Positions 1 through 6,610 of a DNA stretch of 14,990 nt are shown here, piece after piece (position 1 is the first letter of the stretch; the number at the start of each line of letters is the position of its first letter). The position numbers and the translations under genes were made by a program. The DNA is from an uncultured Oscillospiraceae bacterium (GTDB lineage: Bacteria > Bacillota > Clostridia > Oscillospirales > Oscillospiraceae). The notes beneath the pieces were generated by a model. The model was given only the letters and a program-made list of their open reading frames with translations. It had not been told where the DNA came from and made no database searches. The DNA lies in assembly GCA_934572335.1 (NCBI GenBank), contig CAKTKU010000032.1, forward strand, positions 1 through 14,990, read 5' to 3'.

Positions 1-23
1 AGGCCGGAAGAAGTCTGGCGACG

Positions 24-97
24 TGGCTGGGATGGCGGGACTCGAACCCACTATATCGGAGTCAAAGTCCGGTGTGTTACCATTACACTACATCCCA
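24..97 (-). tRNA. tRNA-Gln (anticodon TTG)
   Basis: The reverse complement folds as a full cloverleaf. The acceptor arm TGGGATG pairs with CATCCCA, followed by discriminator G and an encoded CCA (plus-strand tgg at 24-26). The anticodon loop reads CTTTGAC, giving anticodon TTG for glutamine. The T arm has the usual GGTTCGA loop context. It is the last of four minus-strand tRNA genes in the window. The cluster may continue to the left, outside the window. Confidence 0.95.
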
Positions 98-112
98 TTA
101 TCTCTTATGAAC

Positions 113-135
113 CGAGGCCGGCAGCGCCAGCCTCG
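113..135. other. Strong hairpin between tRNA-His and tRNA-Gln
   Basis: CGAGGCCGGC at 113-122 pairs with GCCAGCCTCG at 126-135 around a 3-base loop. This is a 10-bp stem with one G-T pair. It lies in the 51-base spacer between two tRNA genes transcribed right to left. No uridine run follows it on the minus strand, so it is not a standard terminator. It could be a transcript-processing or attenuation signal. The function is unknown. Confidence 0.5.
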
Positions 136-148
136 ATAATTTTATATA

Positions 149-225
149 TGGGGTGGGATATGGGGCTCGAACCCACGACACCCGGAACCACAATCCGGTG
201 CTCTGCCAACTGAGCTAATCCCACC
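149..225 (-). tRNA. tRNA-His (anticodon GTG)
   Basis: The reverse complement has acceptor GTGGGAT paired with ATCCCAC, then discriminator C and encoded CCA (plus-strand tgg at 149-151). The base before the acceptor (c225, read as G) is the extra G-1 typical of tRNA-His, and it can pair with C73. The anticodon loop is TTGTGGT, giving GTG. The D arm (TTAGCTCAGTTGGCAGAGC) and the GGTTCGA T loop are canonical. Confidence 0.95.
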
Positions 226-237
226 ATCATTAACTTT

Positions 238-314
238 TGGCACGCCAAGAGGGATTCGAACCCCCGACCTACTGCTTAGAAGGCAGTTGCTCTATCCTGC
301 TGAGCTATTGGCGC
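238..314 (-). tRNA. tRNA-Arg (anticodon TCT)
   Basis: The minus-strand cloverleaf has acceptor GCGCCAA paired with TTGGCGT (terminal G-T pair), discriminator G and encoded CCA (tgg at 238-240). The anticodon stem CTGCC closes a CTTCTAA loop, so the anticodon is TCT, which reads AGA and AGG arginine codons. It lies 12 bases upstream of tRNA-His in the same transcript. Confidence 0.95.
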
Positions 315-341
315 ATATCGTGCCCACCGTGACCAAGCGGA

Positions 342-415
342 TGGAGCGGGTGATGGGAATCGAACCCACGTATCCAGCTTGGAAGGCTGGTGTTCTACCA
401 TTGAACTACACCCGC
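342..415 (-). tRNA. tRNA-Gly (anticodon TCC)
   Basis: The minus-strand cloverleaf has acceptor GCGGGTG paired with CACCCGC, discriminator T and encoded CCA (tgg at 342-344). The anticodon loop CTTCCAA gives TCC, which reads GGA and GGG glycine codons. It is the first gene of the tRNA cluster, starting about 28 bases after the -10 box of the promoter at 444-473. Confidence 0.95.
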
Positions 416-443
416 ACGGGTCGCTTCCTCATTCAGCCAAGAG

Positions 444-473
444 ATAATACCATACTTTAAGCCCGCCTGTCAA
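444..473 (-). promoter_or_regulatory. Sigma-A-type promoter of the tRNA cluster
   Basis: On the minus strand a perfect -35 TTGACA (468-473) is separated by 18 bases from -10 TATTAT (444-449). The -10 is preceded by TGG, an extended -10 feature. It faces the Gly-Arg-His-Gln tRNA genes and fits a strong stable-RNA promoter. Confidence 0.85.
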
Positions 474-485
474 CAGCTTTTCACG

Positions 486-522
486 AAAAAATTCACGGCG
501 AGCCGAAATTTCCGACCCGCCG
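486..522 (-). terminator. Rho-independent terminator of the Ig-repeat surface protein gene
   Basis: On the minus strand a stem with arms CGGCGGGTCG and CGGCTCGCCG (10 bp, including two G-T pairs) closes a short loop at 496-522. It is followed by TGAATTTTTT. It lies 40 bases after the stop codon at 562 and just upstream of the tRNA promoter, insulating the two units. Confidence 0.8.
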
Positions 523-561
523 CGCAATATTTTTCTTGTATTTACCGATTTTCCCCGCCGT

Positions 562-2163
562 TTACCGGTCTCTGCGGCGGAAACGAGTCTTGAGCTTGTA
601 GAGCTTGTAGTCCAGCTGATTTCTGAACTGCTCCATCCCGCCCGCGTTCATGATGAGCATATACATGCCCAGTGCAATGAGACACAGCAGCGCGACGATC
701 ATCACGGCGACGAGCACGCCGTTTTTAGAGCCGCTGTCGTGCTTCTCCGGCGCGATGGACGGCACGGGAGAGGGACTTGCGGAGGGGCTGGGGGACGGGC
801 TTGCCGACGGGGAGACCGTGGGGGAGGGACTTGCAGCGGCAGAGTTGACCGTGACGGTGAACGTCGTCATCAGCCCGCCGTAGCGCACGCGCACGGCCTG
901 TGACCCGGCAGAGCTGAGGACGCTCGGCTCGCAGGTGAAGCCGCTGGTGATGAGCTTGTCTCCGAGCTTGAGCACAAGCCCGGAGGTGTCGAGGCTGTCG
1001 CCGACGTTGTAGACGAGCTTTCCGGGGGAGGAGGCGATCTCAAGCGTGCTAGCCGCCTGCGTCGCCTCTACGGTGACGGTGAAGGTGCAGGTCTTGTTCT
1101 TGTATGTCAGCGTGATCTCCTGACTGCCGGAGCTGTTGAGCACGCGGGGGGCGTAGGTATAGCCGGAATCGATGTCCTTGTACGTGCCGTCCGCCATGTA
1201 TGCGCGGAAGATGAGCCCCGTGGTGTCCAGCTGCTCGCCCTGCTTATACGCGGTCTTGCGCGGCAGGGAGACCATGCCGATGCCCTGTATGCTGTCCTCC
1301 TCCGTCATGACCGTGACGGGCAGGGAACAGCTCTTCCCGCCGTAGGTCAGCTCAACGGCGACGGTGCCCGCGTTCGTGAAGATCGTGGGGAACACGTTGA
1401 AGCCGGAGGAGATCACCTGCTGCGTGCCGTTGCCGTAATTGACGACGAGCGACAGCCCCGCCGTGTCGATGGACTCACCCACGATGTAGCGGGTCTTGGC
1501 GGGCATGGTGTTTATCATGACGCTGTCCACAACGGGCTGCGTGACGTTGACAAGGATGGGTGCGGAGACCGCGGTGGCGGTCGCGCCGCCGTTGGAGTTG
1601 GTGACGGTGCAGTAATAATACGATGTGCCGATGCTGGCGGTGTTCGCCATATACTCCGGCCCTGTCGCGCCGGGCAGCAGCGTGCCGCCGGACGTGGAGC
1701 CGTTGGGCGAGAGATACCACTGATAGCTCAGCTGTCCGCCGTCCGCAACGCTCGCGGCGGCGGTCAGACGCGCCTCACCGCCGATGTAGCAGTTGACGCT
1801 GCCGGAGGTGTTGATGACGGGCGTGGCGGGGAGAACGTCCAGATGGCAGCTGATGGAGTCTGTGACGACAGAGGCGTCGCTGCCGACGGTGACGATGAAG
1901 TTGTAGCTGCCGGGGACGGTGGTCGTCCCGGTGAGCATGACGTCGCGCGTGAACGAGTCAACGACCGATATCTCACAGCCGGAGGGCAGCGCGTCACAGC
2001 TCAGCACGGTCTGCCCCTGCTCAAGCGTCGTTATCCGCTGGGAGATCGGCGAACCGGCGGTCGCCTGCGGCAGACTCATAAACTGGTCCGCGCACGCGGC
2101 GCCGGGCAATATCACAAGCATCATAAGCACGGCAAAAGCCAATGATATAATACGCTTTTTCAT
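562..2163 (-). CDS. Secreted, membrane-anchored protein with bacterial Ig-like repeats
   Basis: The protein is 533 residues, read from the ATG at 2163. That start has AAAGGA about 9 bases upstream and begins directly with a signal peptide, so it is preferred over an in-frame start nine codons earlier. In order it shows: a signal peptide (1-25, A-C-A then D); an Ig-like beta domain (about 28-113); a second Ig-like domain (about 115-208) with C125, YQWY and YYYC; three repeats of one family (about 212-286, 294-366, 372-440) matching the bacterial Ig-like Big_3 pattern (GE/GD, LDTxGL, SSGF, LTYGGK); a Ser/Pro linker (about 445-471); a membrane helix (about 482-506); and a basic cytoplasmic tail. 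It is probably displayed on the cell surface, with the linker acting as a wall-spanning stalk. No LPXTG motif is visible; anchoring appears to be by the helix. The ligand is unknown, and adhesion or envelope sensing is inference only. Confidence 0.85.
   Translation of the reverse strand: MKKRIISLAFAVLMMLVILPGAACADQFMSLPQATAGSPISQRITTLEQGQTVLSCDALPSGCEISVVDSFTRDVMLTGTTTVPGSYNFIVTVGSDASVVTDSISCHLDVLPATPVINTSGSVNCYIGGEARLTAAASVADGGQLSYQWYLSPNGSTSGGTLLPGATGPEYMANTASIGTSYYYCTVTNSNGGATATAVSAPILVNVTQPVVDSVMINTMPAKTRYIVGESIDTAGLSLVVNYGNGTQQVISSGFNVFPTIFTNAGTVAVELTYGGKSCSLPVTVMTEEDSIQGIGMVSLPRKTAYKQGEQLDTTGLIFRAYMADGTYKDIDSGYTYAPRVLNSSGSQEITLTYKNKTCTFTVTVEATQAASTLEIASSPGKLVYNVGDSLDTSGLVLKLGDKLITSGFTCEPSVLSSAGSQAVRVRYGGLMTTFTVTVNSAAASPSPTVSPSASPSPSPSASPSPVPSIAPEKHDSGSKNGVLVAVMIVALLCLIALGMYMLIMNAGGMEQFRNQLDYKLYKLKTRFRRRDR
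751..831 (-). repeat. Ser-Pro low-complexity stalk coding repeat
   Basis: This stretch of the surface protein gene encodes an almost pure run of Ser-Pro and Ala-Ser-Pro units, about 27 codons. The DNA is accordingly a degenerate G-rich/C-rich repeat. Such stalks commonly vary in length between strains. It is part of the gene, not an independent element. Confidence 0.6.
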
Positions 2164-2217
2164 CTTGCTATTCCTTTCATTCTGACGCACGGATAGACTG
2201 GTGCATCATGAGTGTAT

Positions 2218-2247
2218 ATAATGGCATAAATGCGGGGGATTTGTCAA
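2218..2247 (-). promoter_or_regulatory. Putative promoter of the Ig-repeat surface protein
   Basis: On the minus strand TTGACA (2242-2247) lies 18 bases from CATTAT (2218-2223). The -35 is perfect and the -10 matches 4 of 6 consensus bases. It leaves a leader of about 50 bases before the ATG at 2163. It is back to back with the GH13 gene promoter. Confidence 0.6.
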
Positions 2248-2320
2248 CAGCAACGTGATGAACAATGTACGGTATAGTGCATTTTCGTCAAAAAGAGCTA
2301 AAAAATCTTCGGCACTGCGG

Positions 2321-2349
2321 TTGAGATAAGCACAATGCTGTGCTACAAT
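2321..2349 (+). promoter_or_regulatory. Sigma-A-type promoter of the GH13-ispE operon
   Basis: TTGAGA (2321-2326), a 17-base spacer and TACAAT (2344-2349) form a near-consensus promoter. The GH13 start codon at 2380 follows with GGAGG at 2367-2371. Both genes that follow are tightly packed, so this probably drives ispE as well. Confidence 0.75.
2330..2343. promoter_or_regulatory. Inverted repeat inside the GH13 promoter spacer (possible operator)
   Basis: GCACA, four bases, then TGTGC sits exactly between the -35 and -10 boxes of the promoter at 2321-2349. A repressor bound here would block RNA polymerase, a common design for sugar-responsive LacI or GntR regulators. The arms are short, so chance is possible, and no regulator gene is adjacent. 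Confidence 0.35.
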
Positions 2350-2379
2350 ACACATAATAAATAAACGGAGGAAATTCCG

Positions 2380-4059
2380 ATGTCACGAAATGAATGGTAC
2401 AAGGAGATGGCGGTATACCAGATATGGCCGCGCAGCTTCTGCGACGGCAACGGCGACGGTATCGGCGACCTCTGGGGCGTGCTGAGCAAGCTCGACTACA
2501 TCAAGAGCCTCAACGTGGACGCGATATGGTTCTCGCCGCTCTACCCCTCGCCCAACGCCGATTACGGCTATGACATCTCCGACTATATGGACATACACCC
2601 CGACTACGGCAACCTTGAGATATTCAAAACCGTGCTGGACGAGGCGCACGAGCGGGGACTGCGCGTTTTCATGGATCTCGTGGTCAACCACACGTCCGAC
2701 GAGCACCGCTGGTTCAAGGAGAGCCGCAAGAGCCGCGACAACCCGTATCACGACTACTATTACTGGCGCCCCGCGCAGTACATCGGCAAAAAGCGCCTGC
2801 CGCCGAACAACTGGACGAGCCAGTTCGAGGGCGGAGCATGGGAGTATGACAGTAACTTAGACGAATATTATCTGCATTTGTTCGCAAAAAAACAGCCCGA
2901 TCTCAACATGGACAATCCAAAAGTCCGCGAAGAGGTCAAAAACATCATGCGCTTCTGGCTGGACATGGGTGTGGACGGGTTCAGGGAGGATGTGATAACC
3001 TATATCTCCAAAACGCCGGGGCTGCCCAGCGTCTACCCGAAGCTGCCCGCCGCCAACGGCATGCAGCACTACTCCAACCGCCCGGATGTGCACCGCTACC
3101 TTGCCGAGTTCAAGCGCGACGTTCTGCGCGGGTACGACTGCTTCGTTGTGGGCGAGAGCCCGCTGACAACGCCGGACATCGCGCTGCGCTACGTCACGGA
3201 GGGCGAGAACAAGGTGCTCGACGAGATGATCGCCTTTTCGCACATGGAGGCGGACTGCTTCATGACGGACTTTGTGCCGCGCCCGTTCGATCTGAAAAAG
3301 ATGAAGCGCGCGTTCACCACATGGCAGAAGAAGCTTGAGGGCAAGGGCTGGAACGCGCTGTACATCGAAAACCACGACCACCCGCGCATCATCTCCCGCT
3401 ACGGCAGTGAGCAGTACTGGAAGGAGAGCGGGAAGATGCTCGCGGCGATGTATATGCTCCAGCGCGGAACGCCGTTCATCTATCAGGGGCAGGAGATAGG
3501 CATGCTCAACATCGCCCTGCCGCGTATAGATATGTACAAGGACGTCATGACGATGAACGCCGTGCGCCTCGCGTCGAAGATCATGCCGGCAAAGAAGGTG
3601 CTCAAGCTCGTGCATGACCGCAGCCGCGAAAACTCCCGCACGCCCATGCAGTGGAGCAATGAGGCAAACGCCGGGTTCAGCACCGCCGCCCCGTGGTTCT
3701 ACGTCAATGGCAATTACCACACCATAAACGTCCGCGACGAGGACGCCGACCCCGATTCCATCCTCAACTTCTACCGCGAGCTTATAAGGTTTAAGAAAAA
3801 CACGCCTGCCGCGCTCTACGGCACATACAGGGAGCTTATGCCCGAAAGCCGCGAATTATACGTGTATGAGCGGGAATATGAGGGAAAGCGGCTGATGGTG
3901 GTGTGCTCGTTCACAAATAAGCTCGTGAGATTCGAACTGCCGGAGCGGTACGACCTTGAAAAGGCGGAGCTGGTGCTTGCAAACTATGAGCATAACTTTG
4001 TCATCGCAAACGGCTTCACAACGCGCCCGTATGAACTGCGGGTATACCTCTGGGGGTGA
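2380..4059 (+). CDS. GH13 alpha-glucosidase, oligo-1,6-glucosidase-like
   Basis: This 559-residue protein has the usual full length for the cytoplasmic GH13 group that includes oligo-1,6-glucosidase, dextran glucosidase and trehalose-6-phosphate hydrolase. There is no signal peptide. The barrel starts with YQIWPRSFCDGNGDGIGDL (13-31), whose Asp-rich loop is a known calcium-binding element. MDLVVNHTSDEH follows at 98-109. The catalytic nucleophile is D204 (GFREDV), the acid/base E259 (VGES) and the third acidic residue D333 (ENHDHPR). V205 follows the nucleophile. In characterised relatives Val at this place goes with alpha-1,6 activity and Thr with alpha-1,4, so isomalto-oligosaccharide hydrolysis is favoured. 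A trehalose-6-phosphate hydrolase cannot be excluded, and no transporter or PTS gene is nearby to decide. The ATG has a GGAGG site 8 bases upstream. The stop is 1 base before ispE, suggesting one transcript. Confidence 0.9.
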   Translation: MSRNEWYKEMAVYQIWPRSFCDGNGDGIGDLWGVLSKLDYIKSLNVDAIWFSPLYPSPNADYGYDISDYMDIHPDYGNLEIFKTVLDEAHERGLRVFMDLVVNHTSDEHRWFKESRKSRDNPYHDYYYWRPAQYIGKKRLPPNNWTSQFEGGAWEYDSNLDEYYLHLFAKKQPDLNMDNPKVREEVKNIMRFWLDMGVDGFREDVITYISKTPGLPSVYPKLPAANGMQHYSNRPDVHRYLAEFKRDVLRGYDCFVVGESPLTTPDIALRYVTEGENKVLDEMIAFSHMEADCFMTDFVPRPFDLKKMKRAFTTWQKKLEGKGWNALYIENHDHPRIISRYGSEQYWKESGKMLAAMYMLQRGTPFIYQGQEIGMLNIALPRIDMYKDVMTMNAVRLASKIMPAKKVLKLVHDRSRENSRTPMQWSNEANAGFSTAAPWFYVNGNYHTINVRDEDADPDSILNFYRELIRFKKNTPAALYGTYRELMPESRELYVYEREYEGKRLMVVCSFTNKLVRFELPERYDLEKAELVLANYEHNFVIANGFTTRPYELRVYLWG

Positions 4060-4060
4060 G

Positions 4061-4936
4061 ATGATGAGAGAAACAACGGAAAAGGCCTATGCCAAGCTCA
4101 ACATCTCCCTCGACGTGACCGAGAAGAGGGACGACGGGTTCCACAACATGGTCATGGTCATGCAGACGGTGTCCCTGTGCGACGATATACGCATCACGCT
4201 CACGGACACGCCCCGTGTGCGTGCAAGGACCGACCTGCACTTCATCCCGGGGGATGAGCGGAACCTTGCCGTGAAGGCGGCGATGCGCTACCTCGCGGAG
4301 ATAGGGGAGACGCAGTGCGGCGCTGATATAGAGATCAGAAAACGCATACCCGTCGGCGCGGGCATGGGCGGCGGCTCTGCCGACGCGGCGGCGGTGCTGC
4401 GCGCGATGAACCGCCTTTTTGACGGCCGCCTCGACGGCGCGCGCCTGACGGAGATCTCGGGCGAGGTCGGGTCGGACGTGCCGTTCTGCGTCAGCGGCGG
4501 CACGGCGCTTGCCGAGGGACGCGGGGAAATACTCACGCCGCTGCCGGATTTCCCGGAGTGCGCGTTCGTGATATGCAAGCCGGAGTTCTCCATCTCCACG
4601 CCGGAGCTTTTCAAGAAGCTCGACATGCTCCGCTCGCGCCACCATCCGGACACGGCGGGCATCGTGGAGGCGCTGCGCGCCGGGGAGCTGGGGCAGATAT
4701 GCCGCAGGATGTACAATGTTTTTGAGTACGTCGACGACCGGCGCATGAGGACCGTGGCGGAGCTGAAGAATGCGCTGCTGGACGCGGGCGCGCTGGGCGC
4801 CGTGATGACGGGGACAGGCTCGGCAGTGTTCGGGATATTCCCCGATGAAGCGCAGGCCGAGGGCGCGCTTGCCGCGCTGGACAATCTGGAGTGCTTTCGC
4901 TGCACGGCGCTGCCCATGGGGAAAATAGCTGTATAA
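4061..4936 (+). CDS. ispE: 4-diphosphocytidyl-2-C-methyl-D-erythritol kinase
   Basis: IspE is the ATP-dependent kinase of the methylerythritol phosphate route to isopentenyl diphosphate, and it acts in the cytoplasm. The 291-residue protein has the GHMP-kinase layout: the N-terminal KAYAKLN segment with K12, then the DDGFHNM segment (24-30); the ATP loop PVGAGMGGGSADAA (97-110); GSDVPF with catalytic D139; and the C-terminal glycine motif MTGTGSAVFGIF (249-260). Two adjacent ATG codons (4061, 4064) are possible starts. A GGGGGTG ribosome site ends 3 to 6 bases before them, which fits 4064 slightly better. A longer reading frame from 3956 would overlap the GH13 gene by 100 bases and is rejected. 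The 1-base gap to the GH13 stop implies translational coupling. The stop codon overlaps a candidate promoter for spoIIR. Confidence 0.95.
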   Translation: MMRETTEKAYAKLNISLDVTEKRDDGFHNMVMVMQTVSLCDDIRITLTDTPRVRARTDLHFIPGDERNLAVKAAMRYLAEIGETQCGADIEIRKRIPVGAGMGGGSADAAAVLRAMNRLFDGRLDGARLTEISGEVGSDVPFCVSGGTALAEGRGEILTPLPDFPECAFVICKPEFSISTPELFKKLDMLRSRHHPDTAGIVEALRAGELGQICRRMYNVFEYVDDRRMRTVAELKNALLDAGALGAVMTGTGSAVFGIFPDEAQAEGALAALDNLECFRCTALPMGKIAV

Positions 4937-4959
4937 GAATCCATATGACCGTCTATACT
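4931..4959 (+). promoter_or_regulatory. Candidate sigma-F-type promoter of spoIIR
   Basis: GTATA (4931-4935) lies 15 bases before GTCTATACT (4951-4959). The described sigma-F pattern in Bacillus is GYATA, about 15 bases, then GGnnAnAnT, so the -35 and spacing match and the -10 misses only the second G. It overlaps the ispE stop codon and would give a leader of about 50 bases before the spoIIR ATG. SpoIIR is a known sigma-F target, which makes the match meaningful, but it has not been tested against background. Confidence 0.55.
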
Positions 4960-5014
4960 CTTTTTGCGGCCGGGAACGGCGCGCGAGTACATAGGAGTAT
5001 GGGCGGTCTTTATT

Positions 5015-5638
5015 ATGAAGTTCAAATCTAAGGAACGTGTGAGAATTTTTGAAGCGGCGCTGCTTGTGGCGCTGTGCGCGTCGCTTTGCGCCGGGACATG
5101 GGCGCAGGGACAGCAGGCGGCGCTCAGCCGTGAGCTTGTGCGGCTGCATGTTGTGGCGGCGTCGGACGACGCGCGCGAGCAGGCAGTGAAGCTTGAGGTG
5201 CGCGACGCGGTGCTGGCGTATCTTGAGCCGCGGCTGGACGGCGTGGAGGACAGCGCGGCGGCGCGGGAAGTCATCTCCGGCAGCTTGCAGGGCATTGCCG
5301 AGGCTGCGGCAGAGCGCGCCGGAGGGCGCGGCGTGACCGTCTCGCTCGCGCGTGAGCGCTTCCCCCTGCGGCGCTATGACAGCTTCACGCTCCCCGCGGG
5401 GGAATATGACTCCCTGCGCGTCACGCTGGGCGCGGGCGAGGGGCACAACTGGTGGTGCGTGGTGTTCCCGCCGCTGTGCACTGCGGCTGTGTCGGCGGAC
5501 GAGCTGAGCGAGGCGATGAGCCGCGACAGCTACGCCGTCATCACCGAGAGCGAGGGGTACGAGCTGCGCTTTCGCACGCTTGAGCTGTGGGGCGAGCTTA
5601 TGGAGCTGATAAACGCGCCATCGGCGGACGGGACTTGA
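5015..5638 (+). CDS. spoIIR: Stage II sporulation protein R (signal for pro-sigma-E processing)
   Basis: In Bacillus, SpoIIR is made in the forespore, exported across the septum, and activates the SpoIIGA protease that cleaves pro-sigma-E in the mother cell. The 207-residue protein shows one N-terminal hydrophobic export segment (about 12-30), then the conserved block LVRLHVVAASD with the adjacent KLEVRDAVL (41-67), and the hallmark NWWCVVFPPLC (145-155). Length is close to known homologues. The ATG at 5015 is chosen because it puts a charged MKFKSKER start before the hydrophobic segment. The TTG at 4964 lies at the predicted transcription start and is unlikely. The best Shine-Dalgarno (AGGAG, 4993-4997) is 17 bases away, unusually far, so translation may be weak. 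No terminator separates it from ispE, so read-through during growth is possible. Confidence 0.9.
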   Translation: MKFKSKERVRIFEAALLVALCASLCAGTWAQGQQAALSRELVRLHVVAASDDAREQAVKLEVRDAVLAYLEPRLDGVEDSAAAREVISGSLQGIAEAAAERAGGRGVTVSLARERFPLRRYDSFTLPAGEYDSLRVTLGAGEGHNWWCVVFPPLCTAAVSADELSEAMSRDSYAVITESEGYELRFRTLELWGELMELINAPSADGT

Positions 5639-5663
5639 AATCATACCAGGTTTATACTATTAT
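5635..5663 (+). promoter_or_regulatory. Sigma-A-type promoter of the FAH-family gene
   Basis: TTGAAA (5635-5640), a 17-base spacer and TATTAT (5658-5663) make a near-consensus promoter. The -35 overlaps the spoIIR stop codon at 5636-5638. The transcript would start about 40 bases before the ATG at 5711, which has AAAGGGG at 5695-5701. Confidence 0.75.
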
Positions 5664-5710
5664 AAAGATAGCACAGCAACCCTAAAATAAACCGAAAGGG
5701 GTATACATAT

Positions 5711-6550
5711 ATGAGGATATGCAGCATAAGTGTCAATGGTGAGGCGCATGTCGGCGTCGTGACGGCGCGCGGCGTTGTGGACGCGACGGCCGCGGGCTTT
5801 GCGGGGACGTTGGATGACATTATCGCGGGCGCGCCGCGCGATACGCTTGCGTCGATTGAAAGCGACGCGGCGCTGCCGATAGTGGAAGTGCCGGAATATC
5901 TCAATATCGTTACCAGACCCGGCAAGCTCGTCTGCGTGGGGCTGAACTACCGCGCGCACGCGGAGAAGGTCGACCTCAAGAGCGCCGATGTGCCGATACT
6001 TTTTTCAAAATTTGCGGACTCGCTCGTCCCGTCGGGTGCGTGCGTGACGCTGCCCGCGTGGGAGGACAGCTACGACTACGAGGCGGAGCTTGTCATCGTG
6101 ATGGGCAAGCGCGCGTGGAACGTCACCGAGGTGGAAGCGCCGAGCCGCATCTTCGGCTACACCTGCGGCAACGACCTCAGCTGCCGCGTGCCGCAGAAGC
6201 GCACCAGTCAGTGGCTCATCGGCAAGGCACTGCCGGGGTTCGGCCCGTGCGGACCGTGCATCGCCACGGCGGACGGCTTTGACCCGCTCTCGGGCAAGCG
6301 CATAAGAAGCTGGGTCAACGGGGAACTGCGGCAGGACGGCAGCACCGCCGACATGATCCACTCCTGCGCGCGCATCGTCAGCTACGCCTCGCGCTACATA
6401 GCGCTCGAACCGGGCGATCTCATCTTCACCGGCACGCCCAGCGGCGTCGCCCTTGAAAAGCACGGGGATGAGCAGAAGTGGCTGCGCCCCGGCGACGTCG
6501 TGGACGTCGAGATCGAGGGCATAGGGCGGCTGACAAACAAAATGGTATAA
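5711..6550 (+). CDS. Fumarylacetoacetate hydrolase (FAH) family protein
   Basis: The protein is 279 residues, typical for bacterial FAH-superfamily enzymes, which are divalent-metal hydrolases, decarboxylases, hydratases or isomerases of small keto acids. A short N-terminal domain (1-65) precedes the catalytic fold, which begins KLVCVGLNYRAHAEK (72-86). Metal ligands expected for the family are visible as E124 and E126 (DYEAEL) and D155 (GNDLS). Later motifs are GKALPGFGPCGP (171-182) and FTGTPSGVALEK (239-250). The common NDVSARD motif is changed to NDLSCRV here. No neighbouring aromatic-degradation genes are present, so the true substrate is not given by context. Some relatives act as oxaloacetate decarboxylases or acylpyruvases, and either is possible. 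It is expressed from its own promoter and ends before a strong hairpin. Confidence 0.9.
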   Translation: MRICSISVNGEAHVGVVTARGVVDATAAGFAGTLDDIIAGAPRDTLASIESDAALPIVEVPEYLNIVTRPGKLVCVGLNYRAHAEKVDLKSADVPILFSKFADSLVPSGACVTLPAWEDSYDYEAELVIVMGKRAWNVTEVEAPSRIFGYTCGNDLSCRVPQKRTSQWLIGKALPGFGPCGPCIATADGFDPLSGKRIRSWVNGELRQDGSTADMIHSCARIVSYASRYIALEPGDLIFTGTPSGVALEKHGDEQKWLRPGDVVDVEIEGIGRLTNKMV

Positions 6551-6561
6551 GCAGATGAAAT

Positions 6562-6585
6562 GCCCGCCGGGTCATCCCGGCGGGC
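6562..6585. terminator. Bidirectional hairpin between convergent genes
   Basis: GCCCGCCGGG and CCCGGCGGGC form a perfect 10-bp GC-rich stem with a TCAT loop. It lies 11 bases after the FAH-gene stop and 25 bases after the M48-protease stop on the other strand. The following uridine runs are short (GTTTG on plus, ATTTC on minus), so termination may be partial. Its position between convergent genes still supports the role. Confidence 0.7.
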
Positions 6586-6610
6586 GTTTGAACTATATGG
6601 CGTAGTAGTA

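Noticed and set aside
24..415. tRNA genes as the integration target of the mobile element
   Set aside because: No duplicated tRNA 3' end is seen and the recombinase is 11 kb away with a clear junction in spoVT.
751..831. Tandem DNA repeat or CRISPR-like array
   Set aside because: The periodicity comes from Ser-Pro codons of a stalk. There are no constant repeats with unique spacers. No CRISPR array was seen in the window.
4966..4980. Terminator between ispE and spoIIR
   Set aside because: The small GCCG-GGAA-CGGC stem is preceded, not followed, by uridines in the direction of transcription.
4016..5644. A 542-codon open frame on the minus strand opposite ispE and spoIIR
   Set aside because: It is rich in Arg, His and Ala with no recognisable motif and lies fully antisense to two clearly identified genes. 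It is a GC-rich shadow frame.
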